Shown: piece after piece, positions 55,465 through 63,284 of the stretch
Numbering within the stretch: the first letter of the stretch is position 1
Layout: each line of letters opens with the position of its first letter
Assembly (NCBI RefSeq): GCF_900187565.1
Contig: NZ_FYED01000017.1
Coordinates: 62,001-126,000 of the forward strand
DNA length: 64,000 bases
Direction of reading: 5' to 3'
From: Pseudomonas sp. Irchel 3A7
Lineage (GTDB): Bacteria > Pseudomonadota > Gammaproteobacteria > Pseudomonadales > Pseudomonadaceae
Program-made: the position numbers and the translations under genes
The notes under the pieces: model-generated
Told to the model about the DNA's origin: nothing
What the model saw: only the letters and a program-made list of their open reading frames with translations
Databases searched by the model: none

Positions 55465-56188
55465 ATGATGGAAAGGTGGAAGGAGTCACAACTTAAACAA
55501 TTATCAACAGCAACCGAGCCGGAGGTCGCTTACGAAATCGCACTGAGATTCGCGAAAAATATCGGTTTTAAATTTTTCGCTTTTTCAACGACTTGCCCAA
55601 CCAACACCGAACACTTTCACACTGTACGGTTCAACAATTACCCAAAAGACTGGAACTCTGAATATGAAAAAAAGAAGTTTGGCGCCCTCGACCCGGTAGT
55701 GGCACATTGCAATCGATCCATGCTGCCTATTCTTTGGAGCGAAGAGCTTTTCCGCAATGTGGGAGACACTTGAATTACAAGGACTTCAACATGGTTGGTC
55801 ACAAGCCGTTCATGACGAGGAAACCGGTTTCTGCAGCATTGTGAGTCTGGCCAGAAGCCATTGCCCGATTAATATGTTGGAGCTTTATGAGTATTTTGGT
55901 TTCTCCGTCTTTATTGGTCGGCATCTGCATAAGCTGGTCGTACAGACACTGCCCAAGGAGCCGGCCAAATCGTCCATGCCACATTTATCACCGCGGGAAA
56001 TCGACGTATTGAAACTGGCGGCAGCCGGCAAGACGGCATACGAAAGCGCCAGGATTCTCAATCTGAGCGCCCGCACGATCAACTTCCACGTACAGGAAGC
56101 CATCCGCAAACTCGGGGTCAACAATAAGGTTTCGGCCGTCATTGCCGCCGTCAAGGCTGGTTATCTCAATAGCAACGCGATGCGCTGA
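55465..56188 (+). pseudogene. LuxR-type quorum-sensing-like regulator, frameshifted
   Basis: Two overlapping frames (55465-55773 and 55757-56188) together encode a LuxR-type regulator. The first holds the autoinducer-binding half, with the conserved Trp, Tyr, Asp and Pro in NNYPKDWNSEYEKKKFGALDPVV and the Trp in ILWSEE. The second holds the rest of that domain (GFCSIVSLARS) and a complete GerE helix-turn-helix (LSPREIDVLKLAAAGKTAYE). Removing one base would give one 240-aa protein of normal LuxR length. The likely site is the TTTT run at 55748-55751: with three T the reading becomes ELSAMWETLELQGLQHGW, placing the conserved Trp. Could be a real mutation, a sequencing error, or a frameshift site. 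GGAG precedes the ATGs at 55465/55468. No luxI gene is nearby. Confidence 0.85.
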
Positions 56189-56351
56189 GCCGAAAAACCT
56201 GCGGGTAATCCAACTCAAAAAAACGTACCATTCGCGGTCCCATCCTGAGTGATGACGTGTGATTTTCCCACGACGCAGTCCACTCGGACGGCCCCGCCGC
56301 CAAGATGCCCCTGGGCGCGGGATATCCGTTGATTACCCAGAGCCCCGCCCC

Positions 56352-57476
56352 ATGCCTTTGCTCGAAACGCCTTTCGCCAGCCTCGACCTGATCCGCCAGC
56401 CCGAACAGCAGAACGAACCGCTGCAAGCCTTCGATGCGGCCGATGAGTACCTGCTCAACCACCTGGCCGAACAGCAACCCTCTGTCGACACGCGGGTACT
56501 GGTGCTGAACGACAGTTTCGGCGCGTTGGCCGCCAGTCTGGCCAGCAAGGTCAAGGTGACCAGCAGCGGCGATTCTTTCCTGGCCTTTCAGGGGCTGGAG
56601 AAGAACCTGGCCCGCAACGGCCAGGCGTTTGATGCGGTGTCGGCCATACCCGCCAGCGAAGTATTGGCGGGACCGTTTGATCGGGTCCTGGTACGGGTGC
56701 CAAAGACCCTGGCGTTACTCGAAGAACAACTGATCCGCCTGCAAGGCCAGTTGGCGCCCGGCGCTCAAGTGATTGCGGGAGCAATGATCAAACATTTGCC
56801 ACGGGCCGCGGGTGATCTGCTGGAGCGCTACATCGGCCCGGTGCAGGCTTCGCTGGCGGTGAAGAAAGCCCGCTTGCTGATTGCCACGGTTGAAACCAAG
56901 GCGCCGGTTACCTCGCCCTACCCGACCCGTTATCGCCTCGATACCCCCTCCATCGAATTGCTCAACCACGCCAACGTCTTCTGCCGCGAAGGCCTGGATA
57001 TCGGCACGCGGGCTTTTTTGCCGCATTTGCCGAAGAACCTTGGCACAGCAAGGGTTGCCGACCTCGGATGCGGTAACGGCGTGTTGGCCATCGCCAGCGC
57101 CCTGCAAAACCCTGAAGCCGATTACACGCTAGTGGACGAATCGTTCATGGCGGTGCAATCGGCTGCCGAAAACTGGTGTGCGGCGCTGGGCGAGCGCGAT
57201 GTCGTCGTGCGTGCCGGTGATGGTCTGGCCGGACAGGAACCCCAGTCGCTTGACGTAGTGCTGTGCAATCCACCGTTTCACCAGCAACAGGTTGTCGGCG
57301 ACTTCCTGGCCTGGCGGATGTTCCAGCAAGCGCGTGAGGCGCTGGTGGTCGGCGGCGCGTTGTACATCGTCGGCAATCGTCACCTGGGTTATCACAGCAA
57401 ACTGGCGCGTTTGTTCCGTGGTGTCGAGCAAGTGGCGGCCACGCCGAAGTTCGTGATTCTCAAGGCCCGCAAATAA
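56352..57476 (+). CDS. rlmG: 23S rRNA m2G1835 methyltransferase RlmG
   Basis: A 374-aa methyltransferase. The N-terminal domain starts MPLLETPFASLDLIRQ and includes LQAFDAADEYLLNHL, closer to RlmG than RsmC. The SAM motif is VADLGCGNGVLAI near residue 236 and the catalytic motif is LCNPPFHQQ. ATG 56352; the longer opening to 56259 is unrelated. Position fits PA4627. Confidence 0.92.
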   Translation: MPLLETPFASLDLIRQPEQQNEPLQAFDAADEYLLNHLAEQQPSVDTRVLVLNDSFGALAASLASKVKVTSSGDSFLAFQGLEKNLARNGQAFDAVSAIPASEVLAGPFDRVLVRVPKTLALLEEQLIRLQGQLAPGAQVIAGAMIKHLPRAAGDLLERYIGPVQASLAVKKARLLIATVETKAPVTSPYPTRYRLDTPSIELLNHANVFCREGLDIGTRAFLPHLPKNLGTARVADLGCGNGVLAIASALQNPEADYTLVDESFMAVQSAAENWCAALGERDVVVRAGDGLAGQEPQSLDVVLCNPPFHQQQVVGDFLAWRMFQQAREALVVGGALYIVGNRHLGYHSKLARLFRGVEQVAATPKFVILKARK

Positions 57477-57481
57477 CCGGA

Positions 57482-57510
57482 CAAAAAAAAACCCTCCGAT
57501 CGGAGGGTTA
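57482..57510 (-). terminator. terminator of the cio operon
   Basis: AACCCTCCGATCGGAGGGTT (57490-57509) is a perfect 20-base palindrome followed by T8 on the minus strand, 42 bp past the 55-codon gene. It lies 13 bp after rlmG on the other strand and may stop both. Confidence 0.88.
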
Positions 57511-57551
57511 TAAATCCGCGCCTGCAGGCGACGGGATGGGATGTCAGGTTT

Positions 57552-57719
57552 TCAATGCGTGCTCAGGCCAGCGGCGTTCATGAACATCCGCATCAGGCTG
57601 GCCACAATGAACAATGCACCGACGCTACCGACCCAGATCAGGGCCAGCCAGCCAAGCCGCTGCCACAGCGGTTTTTTTTCGGCTTGTTTGATGTCGTGCA
57701 AGGAAGGTTTGCTGGACAT
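57552..57719 (-). CDS. DUF2474 family small membrane protein (CydX-like)
   Basis: A 55-aa protein, MSSKPSLHDIKQAEKKPL at the start, then WQRLGWLALIWVGSVGALF as one membrane helix, and a short MRMFMNAAGL end. It lies 98 bp after cioB and before the operon terminator. DUF2474 proteins go with bd-type oxidases; small subunits such as CydX stabilise them, and a small protein called CioZ has been described with the P. aeruginosa enzyme. Assignment to that role is an inference. Confidence 0.85.
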   Translation of the reverse strand: MSSKPSLHDIKQAEKKPLWQRLGWLALIWVGSVGALFIVASLMRMFMNAAGLSTH

Positions 57720-57817
57720 TGCTTCAATCCTCTTTCAGATCGATGGCGCCGCGACCGACGCCATCGTCGGAGCGCCGCCCGGACCAAGCTTTGCTCCTAC
57801 AGGTTCAATGTGCTGGC

Positions 57818-58825
57818 TTAGTGGTAACCGTCTTCATGGGTGACCTTGCCGCGGAACACGTAGTAGCTCCAAAAGGTGTAGCCCAGGATGAACGGGATGA
57901 TGAACAGCGTGCCCACCAGCATGAAGCCCTGGCTTTGCGGCGGTGCAGCGGCATCCCAGATTGAGATCGACGGCGGCACGATGTTCGGCCACAGGCTGAT
58001 CCCCAACCCGCTGTAACCGAGGAAGATCAGCACCAGTGTCAGCAGGAAGGGTGTGTAGTGCGCATTGCGCGCCACCGCGCGGATCAAGCCGTACAGGGTC
58101 ACCAGCACCAGAATCGGCACCGGCAGGAACCAGAACAGGTTAGGCAGGGTGAACCAGCGGGCGGCAATCTCGGCGTGAGCCAACGGCGTCCAGATGCTGA
58201 CGATACCGATCACCGCCAGCAATACAAACGCCAGCGGCCGCGCCAGGTCGTGCATCTGTTCCTGCAACTTGCCTTCGGTCTTCATGATTAGCCAGGTGCA
58301 TCCCAGCAGTGCATAAGCCACCACCAACGCGGCGCCGCAGAACATCGTGAAGGGCGTCAGCCAGTCCAGTGAACCACCGGCAAACTGGCGATCGACCACC
58401 GGCAGGCCATCGATGAAGGCCCCCAGCGCCACGCCCTGGAAGAACGTTGCCGTGATGGAGCCGCCAATGAACGCCTTGTCCCAGAGGTGACGCTTGTCGT
58501 CCCGGGCCTTGAAGCGGAACTCGAACGCCACGCCGCGGAAAATCAAACCGACCAGCATCAGGATCAACGGCAGGTACAACGCCGAGAGCACCACCGAATA
58601 GGCCAGGGGGAAGGCGCCGAACAGCGCCGCGCCGCCCAGCACCAGCCAGGTTTCGTTACCGTCCCAGACCGGGGCGACGGTGTTCATCATCACATCGCGG
58701 TCGCCCTTGCCCGGAATGAACGGGAAGAGAATGCCGATGCCCAGGTCGAAGCCATCCATGACCACGTACATCATGATGCCGAAGATGATGATCACGGCCC
58801 AGATCAGCGGAAGATCAATACCCAT
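57818..58825 (-). CDS. cioB: cyanide-insensitive terminal oxidase subunit II
   Basis: A 335-aa CydB-type membrane subunit with about eight to nine helices. It starts MGIDLPLIWAVIIIFGIMMY and has DGFDLGIGILFPF and WDGNETWLVLGG, standard CydB signatures. It lies 3 bp after cioA. Length and sequence fit the CIO branch of bd oxidases. Confidence 0.95.
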   Translation of the reverse strand: MGIDLPLIWAVIIIFGIMMYVVMDGFDLGIGILFPFIPGKGDRDVMMNTVAPVWDGNETWLVLGGAALFGAFPLAYSVVLSALYLPLILMLVGLIFRGVAFEFRFKARDDKRHLWDKAFIGGSITATFFQGVALGAFIDGLPVVDRQFAGGSLDWLTPFTMFCGAALVVAYALLGCTWLIMKTEGKLQEQMHDLARPLAFVLLAVIGIVSIWTPLAHAEIAARWFTLPNLFWFLPVPILVLVTLYGLIRAVARNAHYTPFLLTLVLIFLGYSGLGISLWPNIVPPSISIWDAAAPPQSQGFMLVGTLFIIPFILGYTFWSYYVFRGKVTHEDGYH

Positions 58826-58828
58826 GGT

Positions 58829-60265
58829 TCAAATCTCCTTGGTCACGGTGCGGTCGGCATCGGAGTGATCGTCGTCGGCAGCCGACAGTGGACGCGCCGG
58901 TGTGCGTTTCTGGCCGGGACCTCCATCATTGGTTTCCTTGCCTTCGTCGATCTTCGGTCCTTTGCGCACCAGGCGCATCATGTAGCCCAGACCGGCACCG
59001 AACAGCGCGAAATACACCACGACAAACAGGATCAGGGTGATGCTCATCTGCATGAAACTATGGTTGGAGGACGCATCCGCCGTGCGCATCAGACCGTAGA
59101 CCACCCACGGCTGACGGCCGACTTCCGTGGTGAACCAGCCGGCAAGGATCGCGATCAGGCCGGACGGCCCCATCCACAATGCCAGGTACAGGAACGGCCG
59201 CGAGGTATAGAGCTTGTCGCGTTTACGCAGCCACAGGCTCCACAACCCGGTGAAGATCATCAACATGCCAAGACCGACCATGATCCGGAACGACCAGAAC
59301 ACGATGGTCGAGTTCGGCCGGTCCTCCGGTGGGAACTCCTTGAGCGCCGGCACCTGTTTATCCAGAGAGTGGGTCAGGATCAGGCTGCCCAGGTATGGAA
59401 TCTCGACGGCGAATTTGGTCCTCTCTTCTTTCATGTCCGGCCAACCAAACAGAATCAGCGGAGTCGCCTCGTTGCCGTGGTTTTCCCAGTGGCCCTCGAT
59501 CGCGGCAATTTTTGCCGGCTGATGTTTCAGAGTGTTGAGGCCGTGGAAGTCACCGATGACGGCCTGAATCGGCGCCACGATCAATGCCATCCACATGGCC
59601 ATCGAGAGCATCTTGCGGATTGCCGGATTGTCCTTGCCGCGCAGCAAGTGCCAAGCCGCGGAGGCGCCCACGAAGAATGCTGTGGCGACGAACGCCGCCG
59701 TGGCCATGTGCATCAGGCGATAAGGGAACGACGGGTTGAAGATCACCGCCAGCCAGTCGGTTGGAATGACCTGGCCGTTAACGATCTCAAAGCCCTGCGG
59801 AGTCTGCATCCAGCTGTTGGAGGCGAGAATCCAGAAGGTCGAGATCAGCGTGCCGATGGCGACCATGACCGTGGCGAAAAAGTGCAAGCCCCGTCCAACC
59901 TTGTTCCAGCCGAACAGCATCACACCCAGGAAACCGGCTTCGAGGAAGAAAGCCGTCAGCACTTCGTACGTCAGCAACGGCCCGGTCACGGACCCGGCGA
60001 AGTCCGAGAAGCGACTCCAGTTGGTACCGAACTGATAGGCCATGACCAGCCCCGAGACCACGCCCATGCCGAAGTTGACGGCAAAGATCTTCGACCAGAA
60101 ATGGTAGAGGTCACGGTAGATGTCGTTGTGGGTTTTCAGCCACAAGCCTTCGAGTACCGCCAGGTAACTCGCCAGGCCAATGGTGATGGCAGGGAACAGG
60201 ATGTGGAACGAGATAGTGAACGCGAACTGAATTCGGGCGAGATCAAGTGCCTCTAAACCGAACAT
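58829..60265 (-). CDS. cioA: cyanide-insensitive terminal oxidase subunit I
   Basis: A 478-aa CydA-type quinol oxidase subunit. Heme-ligand His21 lies in FTISFHILFPA, and the GRQPW motif is in TEVGRQPWVVYG. The Q-loop between helices 6 and 7 is short, which separates CIO from canonical CydA (about 520 aa). ATG 60265 (MFGLEALDLAR); a longer opening to 60412 is spurious. An ANR-type site lies 160 bp upstream, in line with known ANR control of cioAB. Confidence 0.95.
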   Translation of the reverse strand: MFGLEALDLARIQFAFTISFHILFPAITIGLASYLAVLEGLWLKTHNDIYRDLYHFWSKIFAVNFGMGVVSGLVMAYQFGTNWSRFSDFAGSVTGPLLTYEVLTAFFLEAGFLGVMLFGWNKVGRGLHFFATVMVAIGTLISTFWILASNSWMQTPQGFEIVNGQVIPTDWLAVIFNPSFPYRLMHMATAAFVATAFFVGASAAWHLLRGKDNPAIRKMLSMAMWMALIVAPIQAVIGDFHGLNTLKHQPAKIAAIEGHWENHGNEATPLILFGWPDMKEERTKFAVEIPYLGSLILTHSLDKQVPALKEFPPEDRPNSTIVFWSFRIMVGLGMLMIFTGLWSLWLRKRDKLYTSRPFLYLALWMGPSGLIAILAGWFTTEVGRQPWVVYGLMRTADASSNHSFMQMSITLILFVVVYFALFGAGLGYMMRLVRKGPKIDEGKETNDGGPGQKRTPARPLSAADDDHSDADRTVTKEI

Positions 60266-60426
60266 AAGTCTTCCTCTGTCAGGTAGTACGGCTGCTGGCT
60301 GGAAGCCTGCACCCACGGCCCCCACGGATATGGAGTGTGGCGAATCTCTATTTGTTCTTTTTTTTACACGCATCGCTACGCAGGGAGTCTGGCCTTGCGG
60401 CCGCCTGATCAATTCCTTTAAGGGTT

Positions 60427-60440
60427 TTGACCTGGATCAA
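60427..60440 (-). promoter_or_regulatory. ANR/FNR-type binding site upstream of cioA
   Basis: TTGACCTGGATCAA matches the TTGAT-N4-ATCAA dyad with one mismatch. It is the only good match in the 483-bp gap 60266-60748, the rest of which holds the cio leader, a REP pair and the MFS gene upstream region. In P. aeruginosa ANR represses cioAB at low oxygen. Confidence 0.65.
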
Positions 60441-60543
60441 GCAACGTTGAAAGAGTAGTCCCATTTCCGGGGTTGAACTGCGTGGTCTTTTGCCGCGTGA
60501 CAAGTTGCCTCATGGTTGGGGTAACAGGCAGAAACATATCCCT

Positions 60544-60633
60544 TGTGGGAGCGAGCCTGCTCGCGAATGCGATGGGTCAGTCAACATTACGGTGAATGCC
60601 ACTCCGTTTTCGCGAGCAGGCTCGCTCCCACAG
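60544..60633. repeat. REP pair (long-spacer type)
   Basis: Inverted units at 60544-60567 and 60609-60633, 41-base spacer, between the divergent genes cioA and the MFS gene. Confidence 0.92.
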
Positions 60634-60748
60634 GAATTTGTTGCGTTGCAGGAATCGATGTCTGGCTAATGAAATTTTCATAATCAGCAACTTCTTGTTA
60701 CAGGCTGGTGATAATCTCGCCCTTCCCCTCCTCCAGATTTGCCTTCAA

Positions 60749-61990
60749 ATGCCCAGCCAAGAGCCTTTGCTGTTACGTCACCATCGCCCTTTCCTTGCGT
60801 TCTGGCTGGCCCGGATTTTTACCGCCAGCGGTTTTCAGATGCTCACTGTGGCCATTGGCTGGAATCTCTATCAACTGACCGGCAACGTGCTCGACCTTGG
60901 CCTGGTCGGTTTGGTGGAGTTCGCACCGCGTGTGCTGTTCATGCTGCACACCGGGCACGTGGCGGACCGCTACGACCGGCGCAAGGTCGCGGCGATCTGT
61001 CAGTCCTTGCAAGCGCTGATCGCCCTGTCGCTGGCCATCGGCAGCGCGACCGACCATGTCACCCGGGAGATGATCTTCATCCTCGCCTTCCTGCTCGGCG
61101 CCGCCCGTTCCTTCGAAATGCCGACCACCCAGGCGCTGCTGCCGAGCATCGTGCCCAGCGCTCTGTTCCCCCGGGCCGTGGCCGCCGCGCAATCGGCCCA
61201 GCAGTCGGCAACCATCGTCGCACCGGCACTCGGCGGTTTGCTCTACGCGTTCGGCAGTGTGTGGGTCTATGGCCCGACGGTGATCCTCTACATCATTGCC
61301 TGCACGCTGATGCTCAATCTGCCCGCACGGCAAACGCCGCTGAACAAAGGCAAGGCCACCCTGGATTCGTTGTTGGCGGGCATCCGCTTCATCCGTAGTC
61401 GTCCGGACATTCTCGGGGCGATTTCCCTGGACCTGTTCGCCGTCCTGCTCGGTGGCGCGACGGCGTTGTTGCCGGTTTTTGCCAAGGACATCCTGCTCAC
61501 CGGCCCGTGGGGCCTGGGCCTGTTGCGCTCGGCACCGGCGGTGGGTGCGCTGTTGATGTCGCTGTTCCTGGCGAGGTTTGCCGTGGAGCGCAATGTCGGG
61601 CGGGTGATGTTCACCGCAGTGGGCGTATTCGGTGTGGCAACCATCGCCTTCGGTCTGTCGACCTCGTTCTGGTTCTCGCTGGCGGTGCTGGTGGTACTGG
61701 GCGCGGCGGACATGATCAGCATGGTGATCCGTGCCTCGTTCGTGCAACTGGAAACCCCGGACGAAATGCGCGGCCGGGTCAGTGCAGTGAACGGTTTGTT
61801 CATCGGCGCCTCGAACCAGTTGGGCGAATTCGAATCCGGCCTGACCGCCCACTGGTTCGGCACCGTGCCGGCCGTGGTCATGGGCGGTATCGGCACGCTG
61901 GTGGTGACCGGGACCTGGATCAAGCTGTTTCCGACATTGGCCCAGCGCGACCGTATGCATATGCCGGTGGAAGAAGAGGCTAAGGTCTGA
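60749..61990 (+). CDS. MFS exporter, EntS-like
   Basis: A 413-aa major facilitator protein with about 12 membrane helices. It has the MFS_3/EntS pattern: HHRPFLAFWLARIFTASGFQM at the start split by short charged parts, GHVADRYDRRKV (loop 2-3 motif), and FVQLETPDEMRGRVSAVNG near helix 11. EntS exports enterobactin, but this family is broad and the substrate cannot be told. ATG 60749; the frame stays open upstream through the REP pair, which is not coding. Confidence 0.88.
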   Translation: MPSQEPLLLRHHRPFLAFWLARIFTASGFQMLTVAIGWNLYQLTGNVLDLGLVGLVEFAPRVLFMLHTGHVADRYDRRKVAAICQSLQALIALSLAIGSATDHVTREMIFILAFLLGAARSFEMPTTQALLPSIVPSALFPRAVAAAQSAQQSATIVAPALGGLLYAFGSVWVYGPTVILYIIACTLMLNLPARQTPLNKGKATLDSLLAGIRFIRSRPDILGAISLDLFAVLLGGATALLPVFAKDILLTGPWGLGLLRSAPAVGALLMSLFLARFAVERNVGRVMFTAVGVFGVATIAFGLSTSFWFSLAVLVVLGAADMISMVIRASFVQLETPDEMRGRVSAVNGLFIGASNQLGEFESGLTAHWFGTVPAVVMGGIGTLVVTGTWIKLFPTLAQRDRMHMPVEEEAKV

Positions 61991-61995
61991 GTGAT

Positions 61996-62547
61996 CTAAA
62001 CAACCAACTCCCCAGCCACCGCCGCCCGCGTGGCTTTGCCGCACAACTGTTCCACCAGTGTCAGGGCAAATGCCAGCGCAGCGCCCGAACCCTGGGCGGT
62101 GATGCAGTTGCCGTCGACAACGACCGGTTGATCGACGTAGTTGCAGCCTGAGAGTTGATGACTGGCCGAAGGCAGGCAGGTCATGCGCCGCTGGCGCAAC
62201 ACGCCAAAGGTTTGCAGCGCCACTGCCGGGGCTTCGGCGATACCCGCGTACAGGCGACCGGCCGCGGCCTGGTCCTTGATCAGTTGTTGTAAGGGTTGAT
62301 GGGTCGCCTGGTGTTGCGCGCCTACGGCTCCGCCGGGCAGGACGATCAAGTCGAAGGGCTGGGCCAGCAAATCCACCAGCATCGCATCGCTGGTGAGGCG
62401 GGTACCGCGGGCACAGGTGAGCATGCGTCGCCCTTCGATGCTCGCCACCACGACTTCCACCTTGGCGCGGCGCAGCACATCGACGAGGGTCACGGCTTGC
62501 AGGTCATCGATGCCCTCGGCGAGGGTAATCAGGGCTCTAAAGGTCAT
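61996..62547 (-). CDS. DJ-1/PfpI family protein lacking the catalytic cysteine
   Basis: A 183-aa protein like YajL/ThiJ/DJ-1: MTFRALITLAEGIDDLQAVTL, LPGGAVGAQH, RRMTCLPSASHQ and VVVDGNCITAQGSGAALAFAL follow the DJ-1 layout. At the nucleophile elbow the usual IC-A-AP reads GIAEAP, so Ala replaces the reactive Cys (DJ-1 Cys106), and the Glu18 position is Asp. The protein otherwise looks intact. It may be a non-catalytic or binding paralog, or decaying. ATG 62547 has a weak ribosome site. Convergent with the MFS gene, 5 bp between the stops. Confidence 0.85.
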   Translation of the reverse strand: MTFRALITLAEGIDDLQAVTLVDVLRRAKVEVVVASIEGRRMLTCARGTRLTSDAMLVDLLAQPFDLIVLPGGAVGAQHQATHQPLQQLIKDQAAAGRLYAGIAEAPAVALQTFGVLRQRRMTCLPSASHQLSGCNYVDQPVVVDGNCITAQGSGAALAFALTLVEQLCGKATRAAVAGELVV

Positions 62548-62617
62548 GAGGGCAATCCACAGAATGATCCTTGAAGCGTAGTCAGCTTTCCTTACCCTTG
62601 TTCGAGGCCGGCTGTTT

Positions 62618-62646
62618 CTTGATGTAAAGCTACTTGATGTAAAGCT
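62618..62646. repeat. 15-bp tandem duplication (two 14-mers)
   Basis: CTTGATGTAAAGCT occurs at 62618-62631 and 62633-62646 with one A between. On the minus strand it duplicates the codons for LYIK and creates the TAG that ends the DUF4879-like gene. Confidence 0.9.
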
Positions 62647-63067
62647 GCGTCGACATCGTGTTGCCCGGCGCATTGATCGAGGTGTTGCTGAAGGTGAACG
62701 TGCCTTCCTGTTTGCCAGCAAGACTGAAAATGTACAGATTGCCGACTACCTTGGTTCTCTGGGAGCAATCGGTCAGGTTGCCGTTTTCGTAGGCGCAGAC
62801 CGGCGTGCGGGTGCCGTCCACTTCAAAGCCATCGAGCGCGACATGGGGTTGGCTGCGACCGTAGCCCACTTCCAGCACGTAGACCCTGATGTTCGGGCCA
62901 CTGTGATTGCAGCGGGTCTGCGCCTGTCCTTCATCAATGGTTTCAAAACCACAGCCCGGCGACTCGACTTTCAGCACTTTCACCTGGGTCAACGGCGGTG
63001 CCGAGGCCGCCGAGGCGGTTTGCGCCCCCAAGAACAATGCCATCAAGATCAACAGACACTTTTTCAT
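62630..63067 (-). CDS. secreted DUF4879-like protein, probably truncated at the C-terminus
   Basis: A 145-aa protein with a signal peptide (cleavage near QTASA). The mature part reads VKVLKVESPGCGFETIDEGQ, IRVYVLEVGYGRSQ and FTFSNTSINAPGNTMSTQLYIK, the DUF4879/YolA pattern. The family is small, secreted and of unknown function. The stop TAG was formed by a 15-bp tandem duplication; beyond it the frame continues with LYIKKQPASNKGKES to a TGA at 62582-62584. ATG 63067. Confidence 0.78.
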   Translation of the reverse strand: MKKCLLILMALFLGAQTASAASAPPLTQVKVLKVESPGCGFETIDEGQAQTRCNHSGPNIRVYVLEVGYGRSQPHVALDGFEVDGTRTPVCAYENGNLTDCSQRTKVVGNLYIFSLAGKQEGTFTFSNTSINAPGNTMSTQLYIK

Positions 63068-63284
63068 GCATGCCCCCCAAAAAACCAGCGCGCAGTATGG
63101 CTGACTTGGGCCAAACGCAAAACATCGACGACGATCACCACCATAAGCAGCCATAACCCTGTGCTGCTGGTATGATGCGCGGCTTTTTCCGACCCACAGA
63201 AAATTCCCAGGCGCCTGCAGCGGTCTGTGCTTTGCTGTTGAGGTCGATACATTCACGGCGCCCGGCGCGCCACGGGGAGCAGAC

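Noticed and set aside
55757..56188. Separate gene for a short LuxR-type DNA-binding protein
   Set aside because: Its ATG lies inside the first frame and its N-terminus starts in the middle of the autoinducer-binding fold, so a frameshifted single gene explains it better.
57779..57803. Additional REP unit after cioB
   Set aside because: Only a fragment resembling GCTCCTACAGG remains, with no palindrome and no partner.
58487..60256. 589-codon plus-strand frame over cioA/cioB
   Set aside because: His- and Gln-rich antisense translation without domains; cioAB are unambiguous.
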